The notes under the pieces were generated by a model that saw only the letters and a list, made by a program, of their open reading frames with translations, was not told the DNA's origin and did not search any database. Below are positions 29,067 to 37,701 of a stretch of 64,000 nt of DNA, one piece after another. Both the position numbers and the translations under genes were made by a program. The DNA is from Hymenobacter caeli. Its GTDB lineage: Bacteria > Bacteroidota > Bacteroidia > Cytophagales > Hymenobacteraceae. Where the stretch lies: assembly GCF_013294115.1 (NCBI RefSeq), contig NZ_JABSNP010000003.1:310001-374000 (forward strand), in the 5' to 3' direction. Each line of letters opens with the position of its first letter. Within the stretch, counting starts at the first letter, position 1.

Positions 29067-30152
29067 ATGAAGCTCTTCACCTGCCGCCACTGCGGCCAGC
29101 TGCTCTACCTCGAAAACAACCGCTGCGAAAAGTGCCACTACCCGCTGGGCTTCCAGGCCGAAAAGCTGGCCCTGGAGCCGCTGGTGGCCACGCCCGGGGC
29201 CCCCACCGAGGGCGCGGTGCACCTCTACGGCGCGCCGCCCAAGGCCCCCGGCTACACCTACTGCGCCAACCACGGCTACCACGCCTGCAACTGGCTGGTG
29301 CCGCTGGGCAGCCCCACGCCGTTCTGCGCGGCCTGCGCCCTCAACCGCACCATCCCCGACCTGAGCCAGCCCGAGTACCTGGGCCGCTGGCAGCGCCTGG
29401 AGGTGGCCAAGCACCGCCTGGTGTTCAGCCTGCTGCGCCTGGGCCTGCCCGTGGTGAGCAAGCACGTAGCGCCCAAAACCGGCCTCTGGTTCGACTTCAA
29501 GGCCGACGAGGGCCCCGAGCCCGGCGAAAAAATTCTCACCGGCCACGACAACGGCCTCATCACCATCAACATCGCCGAGGCCGACGACATCGAGCGCGAA
29601 ATGGCCCGCAAGTCGATGGACGAGCTGTACCGCACGCTGCTCGGCCACTTCCGCCACGAGGTGGGCCACTACTACTGGGACCGCCTCATCGACCACACGC
29701 CCTTCCTCAAGGAGTGCCGCCAGCTGTTTGGCGACGACCGGCAGGACTACGCCAAGGCCCTGAAAAAGCACTACGCCCAAGGCCCCCCGCCCGACTGGAT
29801 GGCGACCCACATCAGCGCCTACGCCACCACCCACCCCTGGGAAGACTGGGCCGAAACCTGGGCCCACTACCTGCACATCATGGACACCCTGGAAACGGCC
29901 CACGCCTACGGCTTGCGCGTGGCCCCGCGCGGCGTGGACCCCGACCAGCACCTGCGCGCCACCATCCCCGACCCGTACTTAGAAGTTGATTTCGAGCCCA
30001 TCATGGCCGCCTGGCTGCCCCTCACCTTCGCCATGAACAGCCTCAACCGCAGCATGGGCCAGCCCGACCCGTACCCGTTCGTCATCGGTCCGGCCGTGGT
30101 GCCCAAGCTGGCCTTCATCCACAAGGTGTGCCGGGCGGCGAAGCCGGCGTAG
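29067..30152 (+). CDS. Zinc-ribbon putative metallopeptidase
   Basis: 361 residues from the ATG at 29067. An N-terminal zinc ribbon uses Cys6, Cys9, Cys20 and Cys23 (CRHC ... CEKC), and another Cys set occurs at 66-90 (YCANHGYHACNW, FCAAC). The long catalytic-like domain has HEVGH (197-201) with a downstream conserved EDWAETWAHYLH block. This matches the family annotated as putative zinc-binding metallopeptidase. Substrates are unknown. It lies opposite to the ATP-grasp operon, with a 280-base gap of no obvious content. Confidence 0.85.
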   Translation: MKLFTCRHCGQLLYLENNRCEKCHYPLGFQAEKLALEPLVATPGAPTEGAVHLYGAPPKAPGYTYCANHGYHACNWLVPLGSPTPFCAACALNRTIPDLSQPEYLGRWQRLEVAKHRLVFSLLRLGLPVVSKHVAPKTGLWFDFKADEGPEPGEKILTGHDNGLITINIAEADDIEREMARKSMDELYRTLLGHFRHEVGHYYWDRLIDHTPFLKECRQLFGDDRQDYAKALKKHYAQGPPPDWMATHISAYATTHPWEDWAETWAHYLHIMDTLETAHAYGLRVAPRGVDPDQHLRATIPDPYLEVDFEPIMAAWLPLTFAMNSLNRSMGQPDPYPFVIGPAVVPKLAFIHKVCRAAKPA

Positions 30153-30163
30153 GGCCCCGGGGC

Positions 30164-30304
30164 AACCTCACGAGACCCCCGCGGGGCGGGCCCCTCTCCT
30201 GCGGAGAGGAGTGCCAGCACCTGACCGTTGTGAATTGAACGGGCATATTGAACGCACCCCTCTCCGCAGGAGAGGGGCCCGCCCCGCGGGGGTCTCGTGA
30301 GGTT
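30164..30304. repeat. Perfect 46-base-arm inverted repeat
   Basis: The arms at 30164-30209 and 30259-30304 are exact complements, separated by 49 bases. The outer end of the right arm coincides with the stop codon of the ppx gene (30304-30306). The core GAGACCCCCGCGGGGCGGGC is GC-only apart from its ends. Confidence 0.95.
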
Positions 30305-31251
30305 TACGCCGCCAGCATCTCCGCCAGCAGGCCTTCCTTCAAGGCGAAAGCTGAGGTGCGGATGCGGGTGATGCCGCTGATGCCCAGCACCCAATCGATG
30401 AGCACGGCGGCCACCACCAGCATGTCGGCCCGCATGGGCAGGATGCCGGGCAGCGCCAGCCGCTCGGCGTGGTTCAGGCTGAGCAGCTGGGCGTAGCTGT
30501 GCTGGAAGCTGCCCAGGGCCAGTTCGGTGCAGGGCGGCAGCTCTTTTTCGGCGCGCAGGCGGCCGAGCTGCATGTCGGCCAGGCTGTCGAAGCTGCCCGA
30601 TGCGCCCACCAGGCCCACCGGCTTCAGCGCCTGCACGGCGGCCACCAGCGGGGCCAGCTGCCGGCCCAGCGCCTCCTGCTCGCCGGCCACGGCCCCGGCC
30701 AGGATGATGCCGCTGGGGTCGGGGAAGTAGTAATCGAGCAGGCGCTGGGCCCCAATCTCGAAGCTCTGCTTCCAGAAAATCTCGTGGTCGTTGGCGATGA
30801 TGAACTCCACCGAGCCGCCGCCGATGTCCATAATCAGCTGCCGCTCGGGGCCCAGCGGCACGGCCTGGCGCACGCCTTTCCAAATCAGCTCGGCCTCGCG
30901 CCCGCCGGCAATCACCTCTACCTCAATGCCGAACTGCTCGGAGATGTCGCGCACCAGCGCGGGGCCGTTGCGGGCCACGCGCATGGCGCTGGTGGCCGTG
31001 GCCCGCACCTGCGTCACGCCGTGCAATTCCATTTCTTCCTTGAAGCCGGCCAGCGTGTGCAGGGCCCGGGCGTAGGCCTCGGGCGCAATTTCGCCCTTAC
31101 TAATGCCGCCCTCGCCCAGGCGCACGCCGGCCTTGGTGCGCAGCAGCTCGTGCGGCGGCTGGCCGGGCGCGGCGGGCAGCTCCACAATCAGCAAGTGAAA
31201 CGTATTGGTGCCCATGTCGATGAGGGCGAGACGGGTGGGGTGGGCGTGCAT
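30304..31251 (-). CDS. ppx: Ppx/GppA phosphatase family protein
   Basis: 315 residues from the ATG at 31251. The actin-like fold shows the phosphate 1 motif IDMGTNTFHLLI, the ATSAMRVARNG motif, DIGGGSVEF and a C-terminal SGITRIRTSAFALKEG. Enzymes of this family hydrolyse polyphosphate or pppGpp. It is of the short type without the extra C-terminal HD domain, so the exact substrate is open. A GNAT gene follows upstream on the same strand. Confidence 0.88.
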   Translation of the reverse strand: MHAHPTRLALIDMGTNTFHLLIVELPAAPGQPPHELLRTKAGVRLGEGGISKGEIAPEAYARALHTLAGFKEEMELHGVTQVRATATSAMRVARNGPALVRDISEQFGIEVEVIAGGREAELIWKGVRQAVPLGPERQLIMDIGGGSVEFIIANDHEIFWKQSFEIGAQRLLDYYFPDPSGIILAGAVAGEQEALGRQLAPLVAAVQALKPVGLVGASGSFDSLADMQLGRLRAEKELPPCTELALGSFQHSYAQLLSLNHAERLALPGILPMRADMLVVAAVLIDWVLGISGITRIRTSAFALKEGLLAEMLAA

Positions 31252-31262
31252 GGGGAAGGGAT

Positions 31263-31799
31263 TCACGTAAGCGTTTTGTGCATCTGGATAATGGCCAGCT
31301 GCTCCCCGTCGGGAAAATGAATGAAGGAGCGCGCCCCGGCGGCGTAGCCCAGGGCCCCGTACAGCGGTTCGCCGGGCAAGGTTGCGGCCAGCGCCAAACT
31401 TCGGAAGCCCGCTGCGCCCGCCGCCGCCTCGCACACCCCGATAAGGGCCCGCCCCACGCCGCGCCGCGCCCAGCCCGGGTGCACAAAAAACGCCCGGATG
31501 CGCCCGGCGTCACGGGCTGGGTCCAGCAGCGGGTCGGCGGCGGCTTTGCTTTGGTCGCCGCCGTACAGGGTCTGGCGGCGGCTCCAGCCGCCGCCGCCGG
31601 CCAGCTGCCCGTCCATTTCGGCCACGTAGTAGGTGCCGTCGGCAATGAGCTGCGAGTCGATGCCGAACATGTGGCGCAGCGCGCTCTCGATTTGGGGCCC
31701 CGTGTAGTAGCCCGCGCTCAGCTGGCGCACGGCCAGCTCCACGAGCCGGTTGAGGGCGGGCATGTCGTAGAGGGTAGCCAGCCGCGTGCGAAGGTTCAC
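31263..31799 (-). CDS. GNAT-family acetyltransferase
   Basis: 178 residues from the GTG at 31799 (the next ATG is 12 codons in). The N-terminal strand MNLRTRLATLYDMPALNRL and the acetyl-CoA loop HPGWARRGVGRALI are standard for the fold. Expected to transfer an acetyl group to an amine; target unknown. The gene ends 11 bases before ppx on the same strand, so the two may be cotranscribed. Confidence 0.85.
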   Translation of the reverse strand: MNLRTRLATLYDMPALNRLVELAVRQLSAGYYTGPQIESALRHMFGIDSQLIADGTYYVAEMDGQLAGGGGWSRRQTLYGGDQSKAAADPLLDPARDAGRIRAFFVHPGWARRGVGRALIGVCEAAAGAAGFRSLALAATLPGEPLYGALGYAAGARSFIHFPDGEQLAIIQMHKTLT

Positions 31800-31837
31800 T
31801 TAGAGGGGGTAATAAAGGGCAGGATGAAGCTATTAAG

Positions 31838-31930
31838 ACGTCATGCTGAGCGCAGTCGAAGCATCTCTACTGCTCAACTAATCCTGATTACTGCCGCAGT
31901 AGAGATGCTTCGACGAGCTCAGCATGACGT
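31838..31930. repeat. REP-like palindromic element, copy 2
   Basis: Arms at 31838-31872 and 31896-31930 share the core GTCATGCTGAGC and GTCGAAGCATCTCT with the element at 16457-16556. The centre here is 23 bases. Confidence 0.88.
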
Positions 31931-31964
31931 TCAAATCGACTGCATGCTTTCTACCAAGCCGCCC

Positions 31965-32864
31965 CTAATTCGCAAACCGGCAGAACGTGCCCAGCGGCAG
32001 CTTGCGCTGGCCGGCGTCGTGCAAATAAATTTCGCCCAGCTCGCGCACCGCTGTGGGGCCCGGGAAGATGGCCGTGGTGAGGTTGTCTAATATCAGCGCC
32101 GAAAAACCCAGCGAGTACAGGTTCACCACGAAGAAGTGGTCGGCGGGGTCGAGCAGCTGCTGGCTGAGCTTGAGCAGCTCGTTGAGCTCGTCTTCGAGCT
32201 GCCACTTCTCGCCGTTGGGGCCCCGGCCGTAGGCGGGCGGGTCGAGGATGAGGCCCTGGTATTTCGAGCCGCGCTTCACCTCGCGGCGCACGTACTTCAT
32301 GGCGTCTTCCACCAGCCAGCGCACGCCGTCGAGGCGGCTGGCCTCCATGTTGTCGCGGGCCCAGAAGTTGACCTGCTTCACCGAGTCCAGGTGCGTCACG
32401 TCGGCCCCGGCGGCGCGGGCGGCCAGGGTGGCGGCCCCGGTGTAGGCAAACAGGTTCAGCACCCGCGGCTGGGTCCGACCCGGTAGGGCGGCGCGGCGCT
32501 TACGGGTCTGGTTGTAAATGAATTGCCAGTTGGGGTCCTGCTCCGGGAACAGCCCCACGTGCTTGAACGAGGAGAGGCCCAGCCGGAACTTCAGCCGCAG
32601 GCCGTCGGGCCGCTCGTAGCCGATGACCCACTGTTCGGGCATGGCGGGCTTGAGGCGCCACTGGCCCTTTTCGGTGCTGCCGGGGGCCCGGACAAAGGCG
32701 GCGTCGGCCCGTTCCCACTCCGTCGGCGGCAGGTGCGGGTCCCAGATGGCCTGGGGCTCGGGCCGGGCCAGCAGGTAGGGCCCAAAGCGCTCCAGCTTTT
32801 GAAAATTGCCGGAATCAATCAGCTCGTAGTCGGGCCAGGGCGAGGTGGTGAGGAAGTCGTACAT
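31965..32864 (-). CDS. SAM-dependent methyltransferase, RlmI/PF10672-like
   Basis: 299 residues from the ATG at 32864 (a TTG 12 bases upstream is in frame). Motif I is VLNLFAYTGAATLAARAAGA, the acidic end of strand 2 is HLDSVKQVNFWARDN, and the catalytic region has ILDPPAYGRGP (a DPP(A/F)-type motif). This is typical of class I rRNA base methyltransferases, and the enzyme probably acts on rRNA. A perfect -7 box lies just before the ATG. Confidence 0.85.
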   Translation of the reverse strand: MYDFLTTSPWPDYELIDSGNFQKLERFGPYLLARPEPQAIWDPHLPPTEWERADAAFVRAPGSTEKGQWRLKPAMPEQWVIGYERPDGLRLKFRLGLSSFKHVGLFPEQDPNWQFIYNQTRKRRAALPGRTQPRVLNLFAYTGAATLAARAAGADVTHLDSVKQVNFWARDNMEASRLDGVRWLVEDAMKYVRREVKRGSKYQGLILDPPAYGRGPNGEKWQLEDELNELLKLSQQLLDPADHFFVVNLYSLGFSALILDNLTTAIFPGPTAVRELGEIYLHDAGQRKLPLGTFCRFAN

Positions 32865-32873
32865 AGCGGGCCG

Positions 32874-32881
32874 CAAAGGTA
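32874..32881 (-). promoter_or_regulatory. -7 box of the methyltransferase gene
   Basis: Minus-strand TACCTTTG followed by a 9-base gap to the ATG, leaving at most a few bases of leader. Confidence 0.5.
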
Positions 32882-33076
32882 GGGGCGGGCCCCCGGGGCC
32901 CCGCCGCCCGGGTCAAGCCTTTCGGCGCGGGCCCTCGTACGTAGCGGGATTCTCTACAAAACGCCCCCCAAACCTCTGCTTCTTTTAGCCGTTACCGGGG
33001 GCCACTCGCAAGGCGCTGGGCGTCATTCACCGAACCGGTTGGTATGGCCGAGCAAATGGGTGCGTAGTTTTAGGCA

Positions 33077-34987
33077 ATGGCTGAAAAAAATTGGCTGATA
33101 ACGGTTTGTGGCTGGTTGGGGCTCGTGGGGCTCGGGCTGGGCGCGTGCTCGTCGCCCTCCGGCCCGGCCGCCGACAAGCCCGCCGAAGCCTACCTGCGCC
33201 GCCGCGAAATAACCGCCCCGCCCACCCGGCGCGGCCGTATCCTCGACCGCCACGACTCGGTGCTGGTGGACACCCGGCTGAACTACCTGCTGAACGTGAC
33301 CCTGCGCCCGGGGCTCGATTCGGCCACTTCCGTGGCCCTCAACCACCTGCTGGGCTGGCCCGACAGCACCCTGGCGCGCCGCCTGGGCGAGGCCCTGCCC
33401 TACGCCGGGGCCCGCCCCCGGGGCCCCGTGCAGCTCGTCCTCACCGCGGCCGAGGCCGACAGCGTGCGCCGCCACCTGCCCGAGTGGCCCCAGCTGGCCC
33501 TGGCCGAAGCCGTGCGCCGCACCTACACCGTGCGCTCGGCTGCCCCGGTGCTGGGCTACCTCGCCGCCAATGCCCAACCCTTTATCAACCAAACCATTCG
33601 TTACCGCCGCGGCCGGTTTTACCGGCTGCGCAACGGCGGCGTCGAAACCTATTACAACGGGCTGCTGACCGGCCACCGCGGCTACCTGCACCCGCTGGTG
33701 GACGCGGCCGGCGGGCGCCACGGCCGCTGGGCCCCCGACACGGCCTTCCAGGACGGGCAGGACCTGCACCTGGCCCTCGACGCCAAGCTGCAAGCCTACG
33801 CCGAAAGCCTGCTGGGCGGCCGCAAGGGCTACCTCGTGGCCCTCGACCCGCGCACCGGCGAAATCCTCTGCTCGGTGTCGGCCCCCACCTACGCGCCGGC
33901 CGCCCTCACCGGCCCCGACCAGGCCGGCCGGCGCCGCCAGCTGCTGCAGGACGAGGACCTGCCCCTGCTGAACCGGCCCGCCGTGCTGGCCAACCCGCCC
34001 GGCTCGGTGTTCAAGCTCGTGAACGCCGCCATTGCCTTGCAGCTGGGGGCCATCACGCCCGGCACCTCGTTTGCGTGCGACCAGTCGCTCATCACTTGTG
34101 TGCACGACCACCCGCGGGCCCGCAGCCTCACCATGGGCTTGCAATACAGCTGCAACCCGTTCTTCTACCAAACCATGCGGGCCCTGATTGACCACGTGCC
34201 CGACAGCCTGGCGGCCGACACCGTGGCGGCCCGCCACGCCAACCTGGCCACCTGGCAGCGCTACGCCCAGTCGTTTGGGCTCGACACGCTGCTCGGCGTG
34301 GACCTGCCCCGCGAGCAGGCCGGCTTCCTGCCCACGCCGGCTTATTATGACAAGGCGCGGGGAACCCGCAACTGGCGGTTTCGCTCCATCTACTCGCTCA
34401 GCATCGGGCAGGGCGAAATCAACCTGACAGGCCTACAAATGGCCAACATGGTGGCCATCATCGCCAACCGGGGCTGGTACTACACGCCGCATTTCGTGCG
34501 CGGCGTGGGCACCGGGGGCCCCCTGCCGCGCTTCCTGGTGCGGCACCACACCCTCGTGGACAGCGCCAACCTGGAGGCCCTGGTGCCCGGCATGGTGGCC
34601 GTGGTGCAGCGCGGCGGCACGGCCTCGGCCTCCAGCCTGGCCGACGTGGGCATTGCCGTGGCCGGCAAAACGGGCACCGTGCAGAACGACGAGGGCGACG
34701 ACCACGCCACGTTCGTGGCCTTCGCCCCCGCCCACCACCCCAAAATTGCGGTGGCCGTGTACCTCGAAAACGCCGGCTTCGGGGCCACCGAAGCGGCCCC
34801 CTGCGCCGCCCTGGTCATCGAGAAGTACCTGCGCGGCCACATTTCGTCGCCCCGCCGCAAGCGCTGGGAGCGGCGGATGAAGTACCGCGGCCAGGCCTAC
34901 GAGCGCGAGCACCGCCTGGGCCGCAAGCCGCCGCCGCCCGCGCCGCCCGCGCTACAGGTACCCGTGGTCGCGCCCGAAGGCCAGTAG
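33077..34987 (+). CDS. Penicillin-binding protein 2-like transpeptidase
   Basis: 636 residues from the ATG at 33077. The penicillin-binding domain has S310-V-F-K313 (SxxK), S358-C-N360 (SxN) and K531-T-G533 (KTG), so the active site is complete. The preceding non-catalytic domain resembles MrdA-type elongation transpeptidases (YRLRNGGVETYYNGLLTGHRGY). Unusually, the N-terminus is short and hydrophobic and ends in LGAC (Cys24), a lipobox, where PBPs normally have an uncleaved helix. The last 36 bases overlap, antisense, the end of the convergent LuxR gene. No rod genes are adjacent. Confidence 0.87.
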   Translation: MAEKNWLITVCGWLGLVGLGLGACSSPSGPAADKPAEAYLRRREITAPPTRRGRILDRHDSVLVDTRLNYLLNVTLRPGLDSATSVALNHLLGWPDSTLARRLGEALPYAGARPRGPVQLVLTAAEADSVRRHLPEWPQLALAEAVRRTYTVRSAAPVLGYLAANAQPFINQTIRYRRGRFYRLRNGGVETYYNGLLTGHRGYLHPLVDAAGGRHGRWAPDTAFQDGQDLHLALDAKLQAYAESLLGGRKGYLVALDPRTGEILCSVSAPTYAPAALTGPDQAGRRRQLLQDEDLPLLNRPAVLANPPGSVFKLVNAAIALQLGAITPGTSFACDQSLITCVHDHPRARSLTMGLQYSCNPFFYQTMRALIDHVPDSLAADTVAARHANLATWQRYAQSFGLDTLLGVDLPREQAGFLPTPAYYDKARGTRNWRFRSIYSLSIGQGEINLTGLQMANMVAIIANRGWYYTPHFVRGVGTGGPLPRFLVRHHTLVDSANLEALVPGMVAVVQRGGTASASSLADVGIAVAGKTGTVQNDEGDDHATFVAFAPAHHPKIAVAVYLENAGFGATEAAPCAALVIEKYLRGHISSPRRKRWERRMKYRGQAYEREHRLGRKPPPPAPPALQVPVVAPEGQ

Positions 34988-35716
34988 GTTCACCGTCTTC
35001 TTTGCCCCCGCCTTGCGCATCAGGTTTTTGCGGTGCGTGTTCACCGTGTTGAGGCTGATGAACAGCGCCTTGCTGATGGCCGGGCTCGTGAGCCCGCGGC
35101 CCAGCAGGCGCAGCACCTGCTGCTCCCGCTCGCTCAGCGCGGGCCGCTGCGGGGCGGCGGCCTCGGCAAAAAACTGCGGGAACGTCTCGCTCCGGGGCCC
35201 CTGCAACGACCATTTTATTTGCGCCGGAAGGCCCAGCAGGCTGATGTCGGTGCAGAAGCTGAGGTAGGCTTCTACCTCGTTGTTCGCGTTTTTCAGGAAC
35301 GGCGTGCTCTGGCGCAGCACCGCGATGTAGCTGCCGTCGTGCCGCCGCACCCGGTAGTTGATTTGGAACATCGTGACGAAGGGCCCCAGGTGCGGCGCGT
35401 GGTGCAGCACGAACGCCACCAGCGCCTTCGACACCTTGAAGTACAGGCTGCGGTCGGCGGGGTGGATGTTGCGCACGAAGAAGTCGGCCGTCAGCGCGTC
35501 CAGCGCGTAGCCCAGGCACGCGTCGAAGCCCTTGTGGTGGAACCGGCCCGTGCGCATGTCGTGGATGTACACGAACTGGTTGGGCCACAGCGGCACGGTG
35601 GCCAGGTAGTGCGCGATTTGCTGCTCGGGGCCGTCCGGCGGCGGCGCGGCGTAGTGCGCGGGCAGTCCCGCCAGAAACGACACGAAGGCCTGGCCTTCTT
35701 CAGCGGCTTGGTACAT
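34952..35716 (-). CDS. PAS-LuxR transcriptional regulator
   Basis: 254 residues from the ATG at 35716, preferred over an upstream TTG. Residues about 60-175 read as a PAS-like sensor (FVYIHDMRTGRFHHKGFDACLGY to NYRVRRHDGSYIAVLRQS), and residues about 193-250 are a LuxR helix-turn-helix (LSEREQQVLRLLGRGLTSPAISKALF to LMRKAGA). No receiver domain is present, so it is not a classical response regulator. It is divergent to the nitrilase cluster, with 289 bases between, so it is a natural candidate regulator of it. Confidence 0.85.
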   Translation of the reverse strand: MYQAAEEGQAFVSFLAGLPAHYAAPPPDGPEQQIAHYLATVPLWPNQFVYIHDMRTGRFHHKGFDACLGYALDALTADFFVRNIHPADRSLYFKVSKALVAFVLHHAPHLGPFVTMFQINYRVRRHDGSYIAVLRQSTPFLKNANNEVEAYLSFCTDISLLGLPAQIKWSLQGPRSETFPQFFAEAAAPQRPALSEREQQVLRLLGRGLTSPAISKALFISLNTVNTHRKNLMRKAGAKKTVNLLAFGRDHGYL

Positions 35717-35870
35717 CGGGAAGGTGAATAGGGCCCAGCTTGCGCCGTGCGGCCAGCAGGAGTTCAGGGCTGAACCCTGCGGCGCAGCCAAGTTGTGCTG
35801 TTTGGCTAAAATGGGGTGTTAAGACGGGGGTGTATACGAATAACCGATGTGAAAAACTACAAAAGGCCTT

Positions 35871-35889
35871 CTAGTATAAAGGGTACTAG
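35871..35889. promoter_or_regulatory. Palindrome in the divergent LuxR-nitrilase gap
   Basis: CTAGTA (35871-35876) and TACTAG (35884-35889) are perfect inverted repeats over 7 bases. LuxR-type proteins bind such 6-7-6 dyads. It lies about 70 bases before the promoter of the nitrilase cluster. Confidence 0.45.
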
Positions 35890-35909
35890 CGTGAAATTAA
35901 GTATAAATG

Positions 35910-35963
35910 CCTGAAATCACCCTTTCAGGTGATTGACATCGGCAAGGCTCCTCCTTAGTTTTG
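35910..35963 (+). promoter_or_regulatory. Promoter of the nitrilase cluster with nested palindromes
   Basis: A TTG (35933-35935, within TTGACA) and TAGTTTTG (35956-35963) are 20 bases apart and match the Bacteroidota primary promoter TTG / TAnnTTTG. Just upstream two 7-6-7 palindromes overlap: CCTGAAA/TTTCAGG (35910-35929) and AATCACC/GGTGATT (35915-35934). The second one overlaps the TTG by two bases. This fits an operator controlling the promoter. The leader would be about 35 bases. Confidence 0.6.
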
Positions 35964-36005
35964 ATAAGTTCTTGAAATCCTTCAACCATTTACACCCCCA
36001 ATCTC

Positions 36006-36488
36006 ATGCCTAAGGTCGAGCTGGAAGCCCACAAAGACGGCGATTATTTCGTTGATTACGAAGAGAAGGTATTTGAAGACGTGAAAGCCAACCCCGGCGA
36101 AAAGGCCCTGGTGACGTTCCACACCGTGGCTTTCGAAGGTTCCATTGGGTTGGTGAACATCTTGTCGGCCACGCGCTTGCAGCGCAAAGGGTTCGACACG
36201 TCCATCCTGCTCTACGGCCCCGGCGTAACGCTGGGCCTCCAGCGCGGCTTCCCCAAACTGGGCAATGAGGCCTTCCCCGGCCACCAGGTGTACGCCCAGC
36301 GCCTGGCTAAATTCATGGAAGAAGGCGGTAAGGTCTATGCCTGCCGCTTCGCCCTGCAAGCCCTCTACGGCCACGGCGAGCCCTCGCTGCTGCCCGGCAT
36401 CACGCCCATCAGCCCGCTCGACGTGCTCGACCTGAACCTGATTCACCGCCGCAACGGCTCGGTTATCATCGACTCCTGGACGATGTAG
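36006..36488 (+). CDS. MSMEG_0572/Sll0783-family nitrogen starvation response protein
   Basis: 160 residues, usual length. Strongly conserved text ([44 protein letters not shown], then [19 protein letters not shown]) identifies the family named for mycobacterial MSMEG_0572 and Synechocystis Sll0783, first gene of Nit1C-type clusters (NitB-like). Its fold looks like a DsrE-type protein and its function is unknown; in cyanobacteria the family is linked to nitrogen starvation and polyhydroxybutyrate build-up. It has the promoter at 35933-35963. A 43-base-arm inverted repeat separates it from the nitrilase. Confidence 0.88.
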   Translation: MPKVELEAHKDGDYFVDYEEKVFEDVKANPGEKALVTFHTVAFEGSIGLVNILSATRLQRKGFDTSILLYGPGVTLGLQRGFPKLGNEAFPGHQVYAQRLAKFMEEGGKVYACRFALQALYGHGEPSLLPGITPISPLDVLDLNLIHRRNGSVIIDSWTM

Positions 36489-36504
36489 GTCACCAGAATG
36501 GCGG

Positions 36505-36628
36505 TCTGAAACGGGGTGGTCCGGCGACTTTTTCCGTCGTCGGACCACTCTTATCCTTGAATAGGGCCGCTGTTCAATTGCCAGGGTGGCCCGACGACGA
36601 AAAAGTCGCCGGACCACCCCGTTTCAGA
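36505..36628. repeat. 43-base-arm inverted repeat
   Basis: The arms at 36505-36547 and 36586-36628 are almost perfectly complementary (TCTGAAACGGGGTGGTCCGG core) around a 38-base centre. The left arm begins 16 bases after the preceding stop. The element may act as a terminator-like or mRNA-processing structure between the first two genes of the cluster. Confidence 0.88.
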
Positions 36629-36656
36629 GTATTTTCATAAACTCAACGTCTGTCCA

Positions 36657-37643
36657 ATGGCCCCGTACCGCATCATCAAAGCCGCCGCTGCCCAGCTCCA
36701 GCCGGTGCTGAACGACGGCCGGGCCACCACCGAAAAGGTGTGCGAGGCCATTCGCACGGCCAGCCGGGAGGGCGCGGAAATTATCGTTTTTCCCGAAACG
36801 GTGGTGCCGAATTACCCCTATTTTTCCTTCGTGCGGCCGCCCGTGCTGGCCGGCAAAGACCACCTGGCCCTGTACGACGAGGCCGTGGTAGTGCCGGGGC
36901 CCCTCACCGAGCTGGTGGCCGCCGCCGCCCGCCAGTGCGGCATGGTGGTGGTGCTGGGCGTGAACGAGCGCGACCACGGCACGCTCTACAACGCCCAGCT
37001 GGTGTTCGATGCCACCGGCGAGCTGGTGCTGCACCGCCGCAAAATCACGCCCACCTACCACGAGCGCATGATTTGGGGCCAGGGCGACGGCAGCGGCCTG
37101 CGCACCGTGGCCACCGCCGTGGGCCGCCTGGGGGCCCTGGCCTGCTGGGAGCACTACAACCCGCTGGCCCGCTACGCCCTCATGGCCGAGCACGAGGAAA
37201 TCCACTGCGCCCAGTTCCCGGGCTCGCTGGTGGGGCAGATTTTTGCCGACCAGATGGAAGTCACCATCCGCCACCACGCCCTGGAAGCGGGCTGCTTCGT
37301 GATAAACGCCTGCGGCTGGCTGGATGAGGAGCAGATTGCCAGCATCACCCCCGACCCGGCCCTGCAAAAAGGGCTGCGCGGCGGCTGCTACACGGCCATC
37401 ATCTCGCCCGAGGGCGTGGTCATCGGCGGCCCGCTCACGGCAGGCGAAGGCATTGTGTACGCCGAAATGGACATGCGCCTCATTCAGAAGCGCAAGCGCA
37501 TGATGGACTCGGTGGGCCACTACGCCCGGCCTGAGCTACTGTCGCTGCACCTGAACCGCGATGTACAGCAGCCGGTGCACGGCGCTACGGCAGCCCCGGT
37601 GGCGCCCGCGCCGGTGGGCGTTGAAGCTTTGGAACGGGTGTAG
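36657..37643 (+). CDS. Nitrilase (Nit1C/Sll0784 type)
   Basis: 328 residues. The catalytic triad is Glu47 ([15 protein letters not shown]), Lys129 ([11 protein letters not shown]) and Cys163 ([13 protein letters not shown]). The family converts nitriles or hydrogen cyanide to acids and ammonia. Because the neighbours are the MSMEG_0572, radical SAM, GNAT and AIR-synthase proteins, it belongs to the Nit1C group (NitC-like), reported in Pseudomonas to support growth on cyanide. Expected substrate here: cyanide or a small nitrile. The stop (37641-37643) lies in a short inverted repeat. Confidence 0.92.
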   Translation: MAPYRIIKAAAAQLQPVLNDGRATTEKVCEAIRTASREGAEIIVFPETVVPNYPYFSFVRPPVLAGKDHLALYDEAVVVPGPLTELVAAAARQCGMVVVLGVNERDHGTLYNAQLVFDATGELVLHRRKITPTYHERMIWGQGDGSGLRTVATAVGRLGALACWEHYNPLARYALMAEHEEIHCAQFPGSLVGQIFADQMEVTIRHHALEAGCFVINACGWLDEEQIASITPDPALQKGLRGGCYTAIISPEGVVIGGPLTAGEGIVYAEMDMRLIQKRKRMMDSVGHYARPELLSLHLNRDVQQPVHGATAAPVAPAPVGVEALERV

Positions 37644-37667
37644 AGACGCGAAGTGTCATGTCTCTAC
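37640..37667. repeat. Short inverted repeat after the nitrilase
   Basis: GTAGAGAC (37640-37647) and GTCTCTAC (37660-37667), 12 bases apart. The stop codon TAG of the nitrilase is inside the left arm. Confidence 0.65.
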
Positions 37668-37701
37668 TGCCTGGCTTTATTTAGATGTAAATCAATAGCT
37701 T

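Noticed and set aside
33091-34191. 366-codon frame overlapping the PBP gene
   Set aside because: Pro/Arg-rich shadow of the true reading frame.
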